This document shows positions 9,185-17,854 of a DNA stretch of 64,000 nt, piece by piece. The first letter of the stretch is position 1. The number at the start of each line of letters is the position of its first letter. Source of the stretch: SG8-41 sp036555615 (GTDB taxonomy: Bacteria; Pseudomonadota; Gammaproteobacteria; Burkholderiales; SG8-41); assembly GCA_036555615.1 (NCBI GenBank), contig DATBKZ010000069.1, forward strand, positions 1-64,000. Direction: 5' to 3'. The position numbers and the translations under genes were made by a program. The notes beneath the pieces are model-generated. The model saw only the letters and a program-made list of their open reading frames with translations, searched no databases and had not been told where the DNA came from.

Positions 9185-10954
9185 CTACCGTTCGAGAACG
9201 TAAGTGCCCGGCGCGTCGGCGAGCTTCGGAAACCCCTCGGTTGCCACCGGCGGCGGTGCCCCGGGTTCTCCGCAGTGCTCCGCGAGCCAGTCCCGCCAGT
9301 CCTCCCACCAGCTGCCGTTGTGCTCCTGGGCGGTCGCATGCCACGCGTCGGCTGCCTGCCCGCGGTGCGCCCGCCCCACGCGGAAGCGGCGCTTCGGCGG
9401 CATCACCGGCGGATTGACGATGCCGAGGACGTGGCCCGAGCTCGAGAGCACGACACGCTTGTAGCCGGTGACCCAGTTGTTGATGCGGAAAGTCTGGCGC
9501 CACGGCGTGATGTGGTCGTCCTCCGCGGCAACCAGGTAGAGCGGCGCGTGGATACGGGCAAGATTGATCGGCTCGCCCGCGATGGTGAGCGCGTCCGGGG
9601 TGACGAGTCCGTTCTTCAGGTACATCTCGCGCAGGTAGAAATCGTGCATGCGGTAGGGAAGCCGCGTCGTGTCCATGTTCCAGTAGAGGACATCGTGCGG
9701 GGCCGGCCGCTCGCCGTAGAGCCAGCCGTGCACCACGTAATGCCAGATCAGGCTGTTCGCGCGCAGGAGACGAAAGGTCGTCGCCATCTCGCGGCCCTCG
9801 AGGGTGCCGCGCGTGCGCATGAGGTGCGAGAGCCAGCGCACGCTGCCCTCGTCGATGAACACCTCGATGTCACCCGGGGACTGGAAGTCGATGAGCGTCG
9901 CAAGCAGCGTCCAGTGCGCGACCGGCAGGCTCGCGGTATCGGCGTGGCGGCGCGCGAGCCAGGCCATGTAGACCGCCAGCAGCGTGCCGCCGATGCAGTA
10001 GCCGACGGCATGGACCTGCTGCGCGCCCGAAACCGCCCGTGCGACCCGCACCGCCTCGTCGACACCCTGCGTCAGGTAGTCGTCGAAGCTGGTTTCGGCG
10101 AGCTCGGCGCCCGGGTTCTTCCAGCTCGTGATGTAGACGTCGAACCCTTCCTGCAGCAGGTAGCGCACGAGGCTCTTCTTCGGCTCCAGGTCGAGCACGT
10201 AGAACTTGTTGATCCAGGGCGTCACGATCACGACCGGCACCGGCCGCACCTGGGCCGCGGCCGGCGCGTAATGAATCAGCTCGAGCAGCTTGTTGCGGTA
10301 GACGACGGCGCCCGGGGTCGTGGCGAGGCTGACGCCGACCTCGAAATCCTGTGGCTCGGTCATGCGCACGGTTCCGGCGCGCAGGTCCTCGAGGAAGATC
10401 TCGGCGCCCCGGCGCAGGCTCTCGCCGCGGCTTTCGATGGCTTTCCGCACCGCGACCGGATTGGTGAGCAGGAAATTGGTCGGCGCCACCGCGTTCAGCC
10501 AGTTTCTCCACCAGAACGCCGCGCGCCGGCGCGCGCGGGACGACATGCCGGGCGTATGGTAGAGGGCGTCCTGGACGTGGCGGGTGGAGAAGAGATACCA
10601 CTGCTTGAGGACGTCCCAGCCGATCTCTGTCGTCCAGACCGGATCGCTGAAGCGTGAGTCGTCGGCCTGCGGCTGCACCGCGTCGGGAATATCGCGCCCG
10701 AGGAGCTTCGCGCCGACGTTGAGCTGCAGCGCGGTCAGGTCCGCGCAGTAGCGCATCGCGAGCTCCGCGAACTCCATCGGGTGCAATCCCCAGGCCGTCT
10801 GGGCATGGGCGAGCGGCGCGACCATCCCGAAGGGATCGACGAGGCTCTCGACGCCCTGGCGCACGTCCTTCAGGCGCTGGGCGGCGTGCTCGATCTCCGC
10901 TCCAATGCCCGCGCCCTCGGGCCGGCTTTCCGAAACTGGTTCGCGTGCCGTCAT
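9185..10954 (-). CDS. phaC: class I poly(3-hydroxyalkanoate) synthase
   Basis: Polymerises hydroxyacyl-CoA into storage polyester at the granule surface. The 589 residues agree with class I enzymes. The lipase-like box GYCIGG places the nucleophile at Cys320; the other catalytic residues are Asp480 in VAAEDDHITPW and His508 in SSSGHVLGIVNPP, almost the Cupriavidus numbering (319/480/508). The N-terminal domain contains NWLNAVAPTNFLLTNP. It is first in a minus-strand operon with ald, the P-type ATPase and a PaaK-like ligase. No phaA, phaB or phasin gene is in the window. Its promoter has an FNR-type box one base off consensus, consistent with storage being tied to low oxygen (inference). Confidence 0.96.
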   Translation of the reverse strand: MTAREPVSESRPEGAGIGAEIEHAAQRLKDVRQGVESLVDPFGMVAPLAHAQTAWGLHPMEFAELAMRYCADLTALQLNVGAKLLGRDIPDAVQPQADDSRFSDPVWTTEIGWDVLKQWYLFSTRHVQDALYHTPGMSSRARRRAAFWWRNWLNAVAPTNFLLTNPVAVRKAIESRGESLRRGAEIFLEDLRAGTVRMTEPQDFEVGVSLATTPGAVVYRNKLLELIHYAPAAAQVRPVPVVIVTPWINKFYVLDLEPKKSLVRYLLQEGFDVYITSWKNPGAELAETSFDDYLTQGVDEAVRVARAVSGAQQVHAVGYCIGGTLLAVYMAWLARRHADTASLPVAHWTLLATLIDFQSPGDIEVFIDEGSVRWLSHLMRTRGTLEGREMATTFRLLRANSLIWHYVVHGWLYGERPAPHDVLYWNMDTTRLPYRMHDFYLREMYLKNGLVTPDALTIAGEPINLARIHAPLYLVAAEDDHITPWRQTFRINNWVTGYKRVVLSSSGHVLGIVNPPVMPPKRRFRVGRAHRGQAADAWHATAQEHNGSWWEDWRDWLAEHCGEPGAPPPVATEGFPKLADAPGTYVLER

Positions 10955-10977
10955 GTCAGCTCCCCCGGCTCCCGGGG

Positions 10978-11019
10978 ATTGTCCCCCGCCGGGGCGGGCG
11001 CCCCTTTGATCTAGGTCAG
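10978..11019 (-). promoter_or_regulatory. FNR-type promoter of the phaC operon, one half-site altered
   Basis: TTGAT-CTAG-GTCAG at 11006-11019 differs from the TTGAY-N4-RTCAA pattern only in its last base. A -10 GACAAT (10978-10983) has its edge 29.5 bases from the box centre, exactly class II spacing, which predicts a start near 10971, 17 bases before the phaC ATG. The altered half-site is shared with the first unit of the tandem repeat flanking the RAYT element. Confidence 0.65.
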
Positions 11020-11052
11020 ATGGGGTCGGACCAGGTCAGATGGGGTCGGACC
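11013..11052. repeat. tandem duplication of a 20-bp unit beside the RAYT gene
   Basis: Two adjacent identical units (AGGTCAGATGGGGTCGGACC) lie left of the RAYT gene. The GGGTCGGACCA part recurs in inverted orientation at 11963-11973, just past the gene, so the units look like the left flank of the element. Confidence 0.85.
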
Positions 11053-11156
11053 AGCGCAACACATTGATCCGGGAATGTAAGAGCCTCAAATTATGTCAGC
11101 GAAAGGCCTCAGGGCCGCGTTATTAGGGGCAATAACGACGCTAGAAGGAGTGAGCT

Positions 11157-11954
11157 ATGCCCCGCGCCAGTCGCCATTTCCTGCCCGGCCAGCTCTGGCA
11201 CCTCACCCACCGCTGCCATGAGAAGGCGTTCCTGTTCAGGTTTGCGCGCGACCGGCGCCGTTACCGTTACTGGCTAGTCGAGGCGAAGGAGCGCTTCGGG
11301 CTGTGCGTGCTCAATTACGTGGTGACGTCGAACCATGTCCATCTCCTGGTGCAGGACACCGGCGAACGCGTCATCGCCCGGAGCATGCAGCTCGTTGCCG
11401 GGCGCATCGCGCAGGAATACAACCAGCGCAAGGAGCGTCAGGGCGCGTTTTGGGAAGACCGCTACCATGCAACCGCCATCGAGCCTGATCGCCATCTGCA
11501 GCGCTGCTTGGTTTACATCGACTTGAACATGGTGCGCGCCGGCGTCGTGCGGCACCCTGCCGCGTGGGCGCACGGCGGATACAAGGAGATCCAGGATCCG
11601 CCGAAGCGCTATGCACTAATCGAACTGAGTCGGCTCAGCGCTCTGTGTGGCTTTGGCGATGTGGACAAGTTCCAGCGGGCGCACCGGCAGTGGATCGAGG
11701 AAGCGCTTCTCAACGACGAGCGCAAACGCGACGCGCGTTGGTCAGAAGCGCTGGCGGTAGGCAGCCAGGCCTTTGTCGAGCAGGTGAAGCGCAATCTCGC
11801 GTTGAGGGCGAGGCATCGCGAAATCGAGGAGGCAAACGGAAGCTACGCTCTGCGCGAACCAGTGTGGGCTTATACGGGGATTTTTGGCTCAGAAAATGCC
11901 CGTTTAGGCGCCGGGAACTCCATCATCCGAGGACGTAATCCCATCAATTCATAA
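11157..11954 (+). CDS. REP-associated tyrosine transposase (Y1_Tnp, IS200-like fold)
   Basis: A 265-residue single-strand DNA transposase of the RAYT family. Motifs are the start MPRASRHFLPGQLWHLTHRC, the HUH metal motif in TSNHVHLLVQD, FWEDRYHATAI and the family block LVYIDLNMVRAGVVRHP. A clear ribosome binding site (AGAAGGAG) precedes the ATG. The gene is intact, so mobilisation of small palindromes in trans is possible. Candidate relatives of its flanks are the perfect inverted repeat at 49748-49827 and, less certainly, the palindromes at 9120 and 44144. Its last six bases overlap the convergent nicotinamidase-like gene. Confidence 0.88.
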   Translation: MPRASRHFLPGQLWHLTHRCHEKAFLFRFARDRRRYRYWLVEAKERFGLCVLNYVVTSNHVHLLVQDTGERVIARSMQLVAGRIAQEYNQRKERQGAFWEDRYHATAIEPDRHLQRCLVYIDLNMVRAGVVRHPAAWAHGGYKEIQDPPKRYALIELSRLSALCGFGDVDKFQRAHRQWIEEALLNDERKRDARWSEALAVGSQAFVEQVKRNLALRARHREIEEANGSYALREPVWAYTGIFGSENARLGAGNSIIRGRNPINS

Positions 11955-12983
11955 GGTTGCCGTGGTCCGACCCAGATGGATGTCGGTCGAGCGCACCACG
12001 TGCATGCCGGCATCCGCAAACCTGCGGAACGCGGCATCGGCCAGGTCCGAATAATCGATCGCGCCTGGGATGACGACCGGCGACGTACAGTCCTCCAGCA
12101 GATAGACCTTCTCGGCGAGCCTGCGATCCTTGGCCAGCACCTGCTGCAGCAGGTCGTCGATGGTCCACGCGACGCAGTGGCTCTTCGCCTGTCCGGCAAT
12201 GAGAACCGCATCGAATTGCTCAAGCTTCCGCAGGAACTTGTCGCTCTTCCGGGCGATCGGCTTTCCGTCCGGCCCCTCCAGAACCTCGGGTCCGATGACC
12301 GAATAATGCTCGGTGAAGGAGTTGTCGCCCTTGATGAGTAAATCCGGCTGGCTCGCGCGGGCGATGCCGTGGAAGAACACCGCCTCCTCGACCGAGGAGA
12401 CGAGCGCGTGGCCGATTCCTCCCAACATGGCGTGATAGGGCCAGACGGTCAGCTCGTACTTGCCGCTCTTCTCTAACGTGTCCGCGTAGTGCATGAGTTG
12501 CCGCTGTGCGTAATCAGGATCGACCTGGAGGCTGTGCGACAGCGCGGCGTTGAATTTCCAAACGCCCTTCCTGATGTCGTCCGCGGAAACGAGCGTAAAC
12601 GGCGCCGGATGCTCACCCTTGTCATTGACGAGATAGACGGCGTGGAAGATCTGCATCGCGTGATGCGTGTCCATCGTCGGGCAGATCTCGGTGATGACAC
12701 CGAGGTTGCGGTAGATAAACTCGCACAGCCTGCGGTTGTCGTCGACCGCCCCGGTGCCGGAGCGGCCGCCGACATACAGCTCGAACCCGGGAATGCAGAA
12801 TGTGTTCTGCACGTCGACCGCCACGACGCAGATCCTGAAGCGGTCATCGGCGGCGGGGGGAATCCTGTGCCGCTTCGCCCATTGCGCGGCTTCCCGCGCC
12901 CGCTCTTCGTACGGAACTCTCCACACCTCGGCGACCTTGCCCGGGTCGTAGTGGGGAGGAACCGGGAGCTCCCGCTGGGCCAT
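11949..12983 (-). CDS. nicotinamidase/isochorismatase-fold cysteine hydrolase
   Basis: A 344-residue cysteine hydrolase. The triad is visible as Asp57 (VVAVDVQNTFC), a lysine near 218 (LLIKGDNSF) and Cys270 (GQAKSHCVAWT); MDTHH near 104-108 supplies a nicotinamidase-like D-x-H metal site. It is longer than typical nicotinamidases (about 210), with an N-terminal extension and an insert around 125-215, so the substrate is not assigned. The stop codon lies inside the RAYT right flank, and the last residues (LGRTTATL) are encoded by element-like sequence, so the original C-terminus may have been replaced. Its ATG overlaps by one base the stop (TAATG) of the small secreted-protein gene upstream. 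Confidence 0.75.
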   Translation of the reverse strand: MAQRELPVPPHYDPGKVAEVWRVPYEERAREAAQWAKRHRIPPAADDRFRICVVAVDVQNTFCIPGFELYVGGRSGTGAVDDNRRLCEFIYRNLGVITEICPTMDTHHAMQIFHAVYLVNDKGEHPAPFTLVSADDIRKGVWKFNAALSHSLQVDPDYAQRQLMHYADTLEKSGKYELTVWPYHAMLGGIGHALVSSVEEAVFFHGIARASQPDLLIKGDNSFTEHYSVIGPEVLEGPDGKPIARKSDKFLRKLEQFDAVLIAGQAKSHCVAWTIDDLLQQVLAKDRRLAEKVYLLEDCTSPVVIPGAIDYSDLADAAFRRFADAGMHVVRSTDIHLGRTTATL

Positions 12984-13402
12984 TACTTCGAAGCCCCGCT
13001 CCAGCGCAGGTGCTCGGTGCGCAAGCGGCCGGCCGCAACCGCAACCTTGCGCGTCTGGGTCTTGCCCGCGTGTGTCGCGGCGATCGTGTACTCGCCCGCC
13101 GGCAGGCGGGCCAGGAAGAACGGGCCGTCGGTTACGTGCTCCACCAGTTGGCGGCCCTTTGCGTCGCTCAGCACGACCTTCACGCTGGCGAGATACCGGC
13201 CGTCGGCAACCACCAGCACGAGCTTGAGATTGAAGTCCTTCTCGAGCGCGTGCAGCTGCTCGCGCTCGGGCTTGCCGACGCCGCCGGAGAGATAGCGGAT
13301 CTCCCCTGCCTGCTTCACTTTGGGCGCCGCTGTGCCTTGCGCGCTTGCTCCAGTGGCCACGAGTAACAATGCAGCTCCCAGCAGGAGTGTGCGTCGCATC
13401 AT
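12983..13402 (-). CDS. small secreted protein with carboxypeptidase-regulatory-like fold
   Basis: About 139 residues. The N-terminus MMRRTLLLGAALLLVATGASAQ is a signal peptide with an ASA-Q cleavage site. The mature part has VKVVLSDAKGRQLVEHVTDGPFFLARLPAGEYTI split over successive strands, the pattern of a carboxypeptidase regulatory-like or transthyretin-like beta sandwich. The start at 13402 is preferred over one 12 bases upstream because GGAAG lies seven bases before it. It probably acts in the periplasm and is cotranscribed with the nicotinamidase-like gene; no function is assigned. Confidence 0.65.
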   Translation of the reverse strand: MMRRTLLLGAALLLVATGASAQGTAAPKVKQAGEIRYLSGGVGKPEREQLHALEKDFNLKLVLVVADGRYLASVKVVLSDAKGRQLVEHVTDGPFFLARLPAGEYTIAATHAGKTQTRKVAVAAGRLRTEHLRWSGASK

Positions 13403-13454
13403 GATCACTTCCATTGCACTAAGAAAATTTCCCTTCCTATCCGTTACTCCAACC

Positions 13455-13480
13455 CTCTCCCCATCAGCACGGGGCGAGAG
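13455..13480. repeat. hairpin repeat downstream of rtcB
   Basis: CTCTCCCC and GGGGCGAGAG can pair over a short loop seven bases past the rtcB stop. There is no T-run, so it is not a textbook terminator. It resembles the widespread CCCTCTCCCC-type intergenic palindromes of Proteobacteria. Confidence 0.45.
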
Positions 13481-13486
13481 AGTTAC

Positions 13487-14920
13487 TTACCCCTTGACGC
13501 ACACCTTCGGCCGCAGGAAGGCGACGCGGCGGGCGAGCCCTGCCCGTTCCGTTGCCTCGGCGACCGCATCGACGTCCTTATAAGCGCCGGGTGCTTCCTC
13601 GGCCACGCCACGCATCGAGCGCGTGCGGATCAGGATGCCCTGGCGCGCCAACTCGTCCACCAGCTGCCGGCCATGCCAGTGCTTCAACGCCTGCTTCCGG
13701 CTCATGGCCCGCCCCGCGCCGTGGCTGGCTGAGGAAAGCGCGCGCTTCTCGCTCTCGGCGGTGCCGGCGAGAATGTAGGACCCCGTGCCCATGCTGCCGC
13801 CGATCACGACCGGCTGCCCGATGGCGCGATAGTGCTCCGGCAGCGCGGGGTGGCCCGGTCCGAAGGCGCGCGTCGCGCCCTTGCGGTGCACGTAGAGCAG
13901 GCGCTTCTTGCCCCCCACCACGTGCTCCTCGCGCTTGCAGGTGTTGTGCGAGACGTCGAACAGGGTCTCGAGCGCGGCGCGCCGCATGAGCCGCGTGAAG
14001 CACTGGCGCGTCAAATGCGTGAGGATCTGGCGGTTGGCAAGCGCGCAGTTGATCGCCGCGTTCATCGCGCCGATGTACTGTTGGCCCTCAGGCGAATTGA
14101 TCGGAGCGCAGGCGAGCTCGCGGTCGGGGAGCTGGATGCCCAGGCGCGAGGCCGCTTTCGCCAGGCTCACCAGGTAGTCGGTGCCGATCTGGTGCCCCAG
14201 GCCGCGCGAGCCGCAGTGTATCGAGACGAGAAGCTGCCCCTCGTGCAGGCCGTAGACCTGCGCCGCGGCGGCGTCATGGATGCGATCAACCACCTGCACT
14301 TCGAGATAGTGATTGCCCGAGCCGAGCGTGCCCATCTCGCCGCGCTGCCGCTTCTTCGCGAGCGGGGAGACGTTCTCCGGCACCGGTCCGCCGACGCGCC
14401 CGCCCTCTTCGATGAACTCGAGATCGGCCGCCGTCCCGTAGCCGTGCTTCACCGCCCACTGCGCGCCGCCCGTCAGCACTTCGTCGAGCGCCTCCGGAGC
14501 AAGCCTGATCTCGCCCTCCTCGCCGACCCCGGCGGGAATTCTCTCGGACAGCTCGCGCGCGAGCGAGGGCAGCTCGCCCGCCACCTCCGCGAGCTCGAGA
14601 TTCGTGCGCAGGCAGCGGATGCCGCAGGAGATGTCGAAGCCGACGCCGCCCGCGGAAATAATCCCTCCTTGCTCGGGATCGAACGCCGCGACGCCGCCGA
14701 TCGGGAAGCCGTAGCCCCAATGCGCATCGGGCATCGTCATGGCGGGACCGACCAGCCCCGGCAGGCGCGCGACGTTGGTGATCTGCTCGATCACCTTGTC
14801 GTCCATGGTCGCGAGCAGCTCGCGGCTGCCGTAGAGCCTGACGTCGCCGCGCGCTTCGCCTGGCGCCAACGGCACGGTCCACGACCACTCGTCAATCTGC
14901 TCGAGCTTGGAAAGGTCCAT
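13487..14920 (-). CDS. rtcB: RtcB RNA ligase, long (archaeal-like) form
   Basis: GTP- and Mn2+-dependent 3'-phosphate RNA ligase that seals broken RNA or spliced tRNA. At 477 residues it is near the archaeal length (Pyrococcus 481) rather than E. coli (408). Active-site residues are visible: GGVGFDISCG (Asp96, Cys99), GSGNHYLE (Asn203, His204), SIHCGSRG (His235), DVSHNTCKRE (His325) and the guanylylated histidine in SASHGAGRAMSR (His400). Its ATG directly follows the archease stop codon, so the two are cotranscribed. No RtcA cyclase and no RtcR regulator are next to it; instead the operon sits behind an FNR-type box. Confidence 0.95.
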   Translation of the reverse strand: MDLSKLEQIDEWSWTVPLAPGEARGDVRLYGSRELLATMDDKVIEQITNVARLPGLVGPAMTMPDAHWGYGFPIGGVAAFDPEQGGIISAGGVGFDISCGIRCLRTNLELAEVAGELPSLARELSERIPAGVGEEGEIRLAPEALDEVLTGGAQWAVKHGYGTAADLEFIEEGGRVGGPVPENVSPLAKKRQRGEMGTLGSGNHYLEVQVVDRIHDAAAAQVYGLHEGQLLVSIHCGSRGLGHQIGTDYLVSLAKAASRLGIQLPDRELACAPINSPEGQQYIGAMNAAINCALANRQILTHLTRQCFTRLMRRAALETLFDVSHNTCKREEHVVGGKKRLLYVHRKGATRAFGPGHPALPEHYRAIGQPVVIGGSMGTGSYILAGTAESEKRALSSASHGAGRAMSRKQALKHWHGRQLVDELARQGILIRTRSMRGVAEEAPGAYKDVDAVAEATERAGLARRVAFLRPKVCVKG

Positions 14921-15355
14921 TTACACATCCACCACGCAGCGGGCGCGCCAGCCATCGGGGCCCTGCTTGACTTCGAGCATCGTCAGCGTCGCGCCCTTCA
15001 CTTCCACTCCGCGCTCGAGATCGCGCCGCCACGGCTCGCCGCTCGCGCCGCCGCGCCACCGCACCCCGTCGCGCTCGATCCAGAAGCGGCAGAAGACGAG
15101 ACCCTGCTCATGCGAGATCCCGAGAAGAAGATTGAGCCAGCGCACCAGCGCGATCTCGAGATCCGCCTCCTCGAAGTCGAGCGTCACGGACCGCTCCGGC
15201 CGCACCGCGGAGAGATCCGCCATGATGCCGAAGGTCGCCGCCGCGGCGGCTTCGAACGCTTCCTCGACGGTCGCGCCGCGGCCCACCACCCCGATGTCGG
15301 CGTCGTGCTCGAAATAGTCGTCGCCGCTGGGCGTGGCGCTGCTCGGTGCAATCAT
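14921..15355 (-). CDS. archease (RtcB activator)
   Basis: A 144-residue archease-fold protein, the turnover cofactor of RtcB. FEHDADIGVVGRGATVEEAF carries the family's metal-binding His-Asp, and the C-terminal part has LVRWLNLLLGISHEQGLVF and GVEVKGATLT. Two in-frame ATGs lie further upstream, but one is inside the FNR-type box and the other at or before the predicted transcription start, so the ATG at 15355 is preferred. It lies immediately upstream of rtcB. Confidence 0.88.
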   Translation of the reverse strand: MIAPSSATPSGDDYFEHDADIGVVGRGATVEEAFEAAAAATFGIMADLSAVRPERSVTLDFEEADLEIALVRWLNLLLGISHEQGLVFCRFWIERDGVRWRGGASGEPWRRDLERGVEVKGATLTMLEVKQGPDGWRARCVVDV

Positions 15356-15395
15356 GGCCTGCTCGTCTCCGGCAACCGCCGGGCGGGTATCGCCC

Positions 15396-15436
15396 ATGAT
15401 ATCGGCGCCCGGCGGGCCGCACTTGATCTGCGTCAA
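15396..15436 (-). promoter_or_regulatory. FNR-type promoter of archease-rtcB
   Basis: TTGAT-CTGC-GTCAA lies at 15423-15436, with a good -10 (TATCAT, 15396-15401) 28.5 bases from its centre. The predicted start is near 15389, giving a leader of about 34 bases to the chosen archease start. Confidence 0.75.
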
Positions 15437-15495
15437 CCCGGCCGGGCGCGGTCTGGGATGTACTACTGTAGTCCGGATCCAACTGAAAGCATACC

Positions 15496-15696
15496 GTGCT
15501 GATCAAATACCGAGGCCTGCGGCGAACGCTGGGCGCGCTGCTGGTCGTTGCCGGCGCGCTGCTCATGTGGCTCGCGCCCGAGGTCTGGTCCGGCGTCGTG
15601 CTGCTTGCGGCCGGCATCGCGCTGGAGGCCGCGGGTATCGCGCTCGAGCACCGCGCCAGCCGCTCACGGAGCGATTCCCATGCCGTGGAGCGATGA
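15496..15696 (+). CDS. small two-helix membrane protein
   Basis: A 66-residue protein with a GTG start. Two hydrophobic helices are evident (about residues 11-28 and 31-50: LGALLVVAGALLMWLAPE and WSGVVLLAAGIALEAAGIAL) followed by a charged tail. No family is recognised. It overlaps the next small gene by 17 bases and is divergent from archease-rtcB. Confidence 0.55.
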   Translation: MLIKYRGLRRTLGALLVVAGALLMWLAPEVWSGVVLLAAGIALEAAGIALEHRASRSRSDSHAVER

Positions 15697-15880
15697 GCGC
15701 TACCCGCTTTCGATGAGGAACCTGCCGCCGCGCGTGCGGCACAAGGCGATCGAGATCGCGAACGCGCTGCTCGCGGCGGGCCGGCCCGAGGGTCAGGCGA
15801 TCCGCATCGGGATCTGGTCCGCCAGGCGCTGGGCAGGGGAGCGCATCATGCGTGGCCGGGCTCAATGGAGGCGGCAATGA
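15680..15880 (+). CDS. small conserved cytosolic protein (MPW..RYP.SM.NLP type)
   Basis: A 66-residue protein: MPWSDERYPLSMRNLPP, VRHKAIEIANALLAAG and GQAIRIGIWSARRWA. I recognise this pattern as a widespread uncharacterised bacterial family of this length, from memory only. It overlaps the preceding gene's 3' end, and its stop overlaps the ATG of the next gene (ATGA), so translation is probably coupled. No function is known to me. Confidence 0.6.
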   Translation: MPWSDERYPLSMRNLPPRVRHKAIEIANALLAAGRPEGQAIRIGIWSARRWAGERIMRGRAQWRRQ

Positions 15881-16260
15881 AAGCGCGCACTTTGCTTATC
15901 TGTTTCTGCGCAGTGGCGTTCACGGTCAACCCCCTGATTGCGCAGGACACCGGCGTCCGCATCGTGAGCCCGCAGAACGAGGAAACGATCCACGACAATA
16001 CCGGGCGGGTTGCGGTGACGGTCATGATTCGCAACGGTGATTCACTTGCCGCGGGCGGCGCGATCCGCGTGTTGCTCGACGGCCGGCCCTTCGGCCCCGA
16101 TGCGCGCGCATCCTCTTTTGCCCTGGAAGGCGTGGAGCGAGGAGAGCACCTGCTTCAAGTGCAGTTGACGAATGCCGCGGGCACGGTTATCGCCTCCTCG
16201 GAGGTCGTGAAGTTCTACATGTGGCAGGCCTCAGCGCTGTTCCCCAGCCGGAAGAAATGA
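15877..16260 (+). CDS. small secreted Ig-like protein
   Basis: About 127 residues. MKARTLLICFCAVAFTVNPLIAQ is a signal peptide. The mature part begins VRIVSPQNEETIHDNTGRV, continues RVLLDGRPFGP and ends with EVVKFYMWQAS; the strand pattern suggests an immunoglobulin-like domain of the type that recurs in periplasmic proteins. GGAGG six bases before the ATG supports this start over the one 12 bases upstream. It is third in a chain of overlapping small genes. Confidence 0.6.
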   Translation: MKARTLLICFCAVAFTVNPLIAQDTGVRIVSPQNEETIHDNTGRVAVTVMIRNGDSLAAGGAIRVLLDGRPFGPDARASSFALEGVERGEHLLQVQLTNAAGTVIASSEVVKFYMWQASALFPSRKK

Positions 16261-16303
16261 CGGCCGGCTGCGTGCCCAGCACTTGCATGCAAAGGAGATT
16301 TCC

Positions 16304-17026
16304 ATGACCAGGACCAGGCAAATCGACAGGCGATGGATCGCGATGGGCTGCGGGCTTCTCATCGTGGCAGCCGATCGCGCGCTCGCGCATCTGCTCGGAC
16401 TCGAGCCCCTCCTGCCCGGTGCCGCCGGCGAGGGCGGATTGCTGCTCGCGTGGGCGGTCGGCCATTGCGATACCCTGGACGGGCCAGTCGTGACGCTCGC
16501 GCGCAAGGCGCTCGAGACAGGAAACGTCAACCACGTTCTGCCCTGGGTGCGTCCAGAGGACGAGCCGGAAATCCGGCACGCGTTCGATCACGCGGCGTCG
16601 GTACGCAAGCTCGGCCCCCACGCGCGGGAGCTCGCGGACCGCCATTTCTTCGAAACCCTCGTGCGCATGCACCGCGCCTCCGAAGGCGCTTCGTTCACCG
16701 GTCTCAAGCCCGCAGGCACCGATCTGGGCCCCGCAGTGCCGGCGGCGGACAAGGCACTAAAGGACGGATCGGTCGAGGCCGTGGTCAAACTGCTCACTGA
16801 CGCGGTCCGCGCGGGCGTGCGGCAACACTTCCACGAAGCGCTCAGTCGCAGCAAGTTTGCGACCGATGACGTTGCGGCAGGCCGGCGCTACGTGGCTGCG
16901 TACGTGCCTTTCGTCCACTACGTCGAGCGGCTTTGGGAGGCTGCGACGAGTGCCGCGCACGGCCATAGCCACACGCACGGCGAGGCGCCGCACGAACACA
17001 AGCACGCTGCGCACCACGCCCATTAG
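16304..17026 (+). CDS. DUF6448-like secreted protein with His-rich tail
   Basis: A 240-residue protein with a hydrophobic N-terminus (WIAMGCGLLIVAADRALA) acting as signal or anchor. The body has GHCDTLDGPVV, ALETGNVNHVLPWV, ELADRHFFETLVRMHRASEG, TGLKPAGTDLGPAVPAADKAL and YVPFVHYVERLWE, which I recognise as the DUF6448 pattern. The last 24 residues are histidine-rich (HGHSHTHGE, HEHKHAAHHAH), suggesting metal binding. AAAGGAG seven bases upstream fixes the ATG. Function is unknown; a periplasmic metal-related role is inference. Confidence 0.65.
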   Translation: MTRTRQIDRRWIAMGCGLLIVAADRALAHLLGLEPLLPGAAGEGGLLLAWAVGHCDTLDGPVVTLARKALETGNVNHVLPWVRPEDEPEIRHAFDHAASVRKLGPHARELADRHFFETLVRMHRASEGASFTGLKPAGTDLGPAVPAADKALKDGSVEAVVKLLTDAVRAGVRQHFHEALSRSKFATDDVAAGRRYVAAYVPFVHYVERLWEAATSAAHGHSHTHGEAPHEHKHAAHHAH

Positions 17027-17107
17027 AAGGGCGTCTGTGGTCTCCCAGCGCGCGGGAGTTCGCCCTCCACTCGCGCCACAATTTCGGGCGCGTCGACCCC
17101 ATGTAAT

Positions 17108-17850
<743 letters not shown>

Positions 17851-17854
<4 letters not shown>

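Larger units (their letters stand above)
11013..11979 (+). mobile_element. RAYT-type transposable element with inverted flanks
   Basis: The transposase gene is bracketed by GGGTCGGACCA (11043-11053) and its reverse complement TGGTCCGACCC (11963-11973). The left flank is duplicated in tandem. Exact ends are not certain because these elements make no target duplication. The left edge merges with the phaC FNR-type box and the right edge runs into the 3' end of the nicotinamidase-like gene. Confidence 0.6.
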
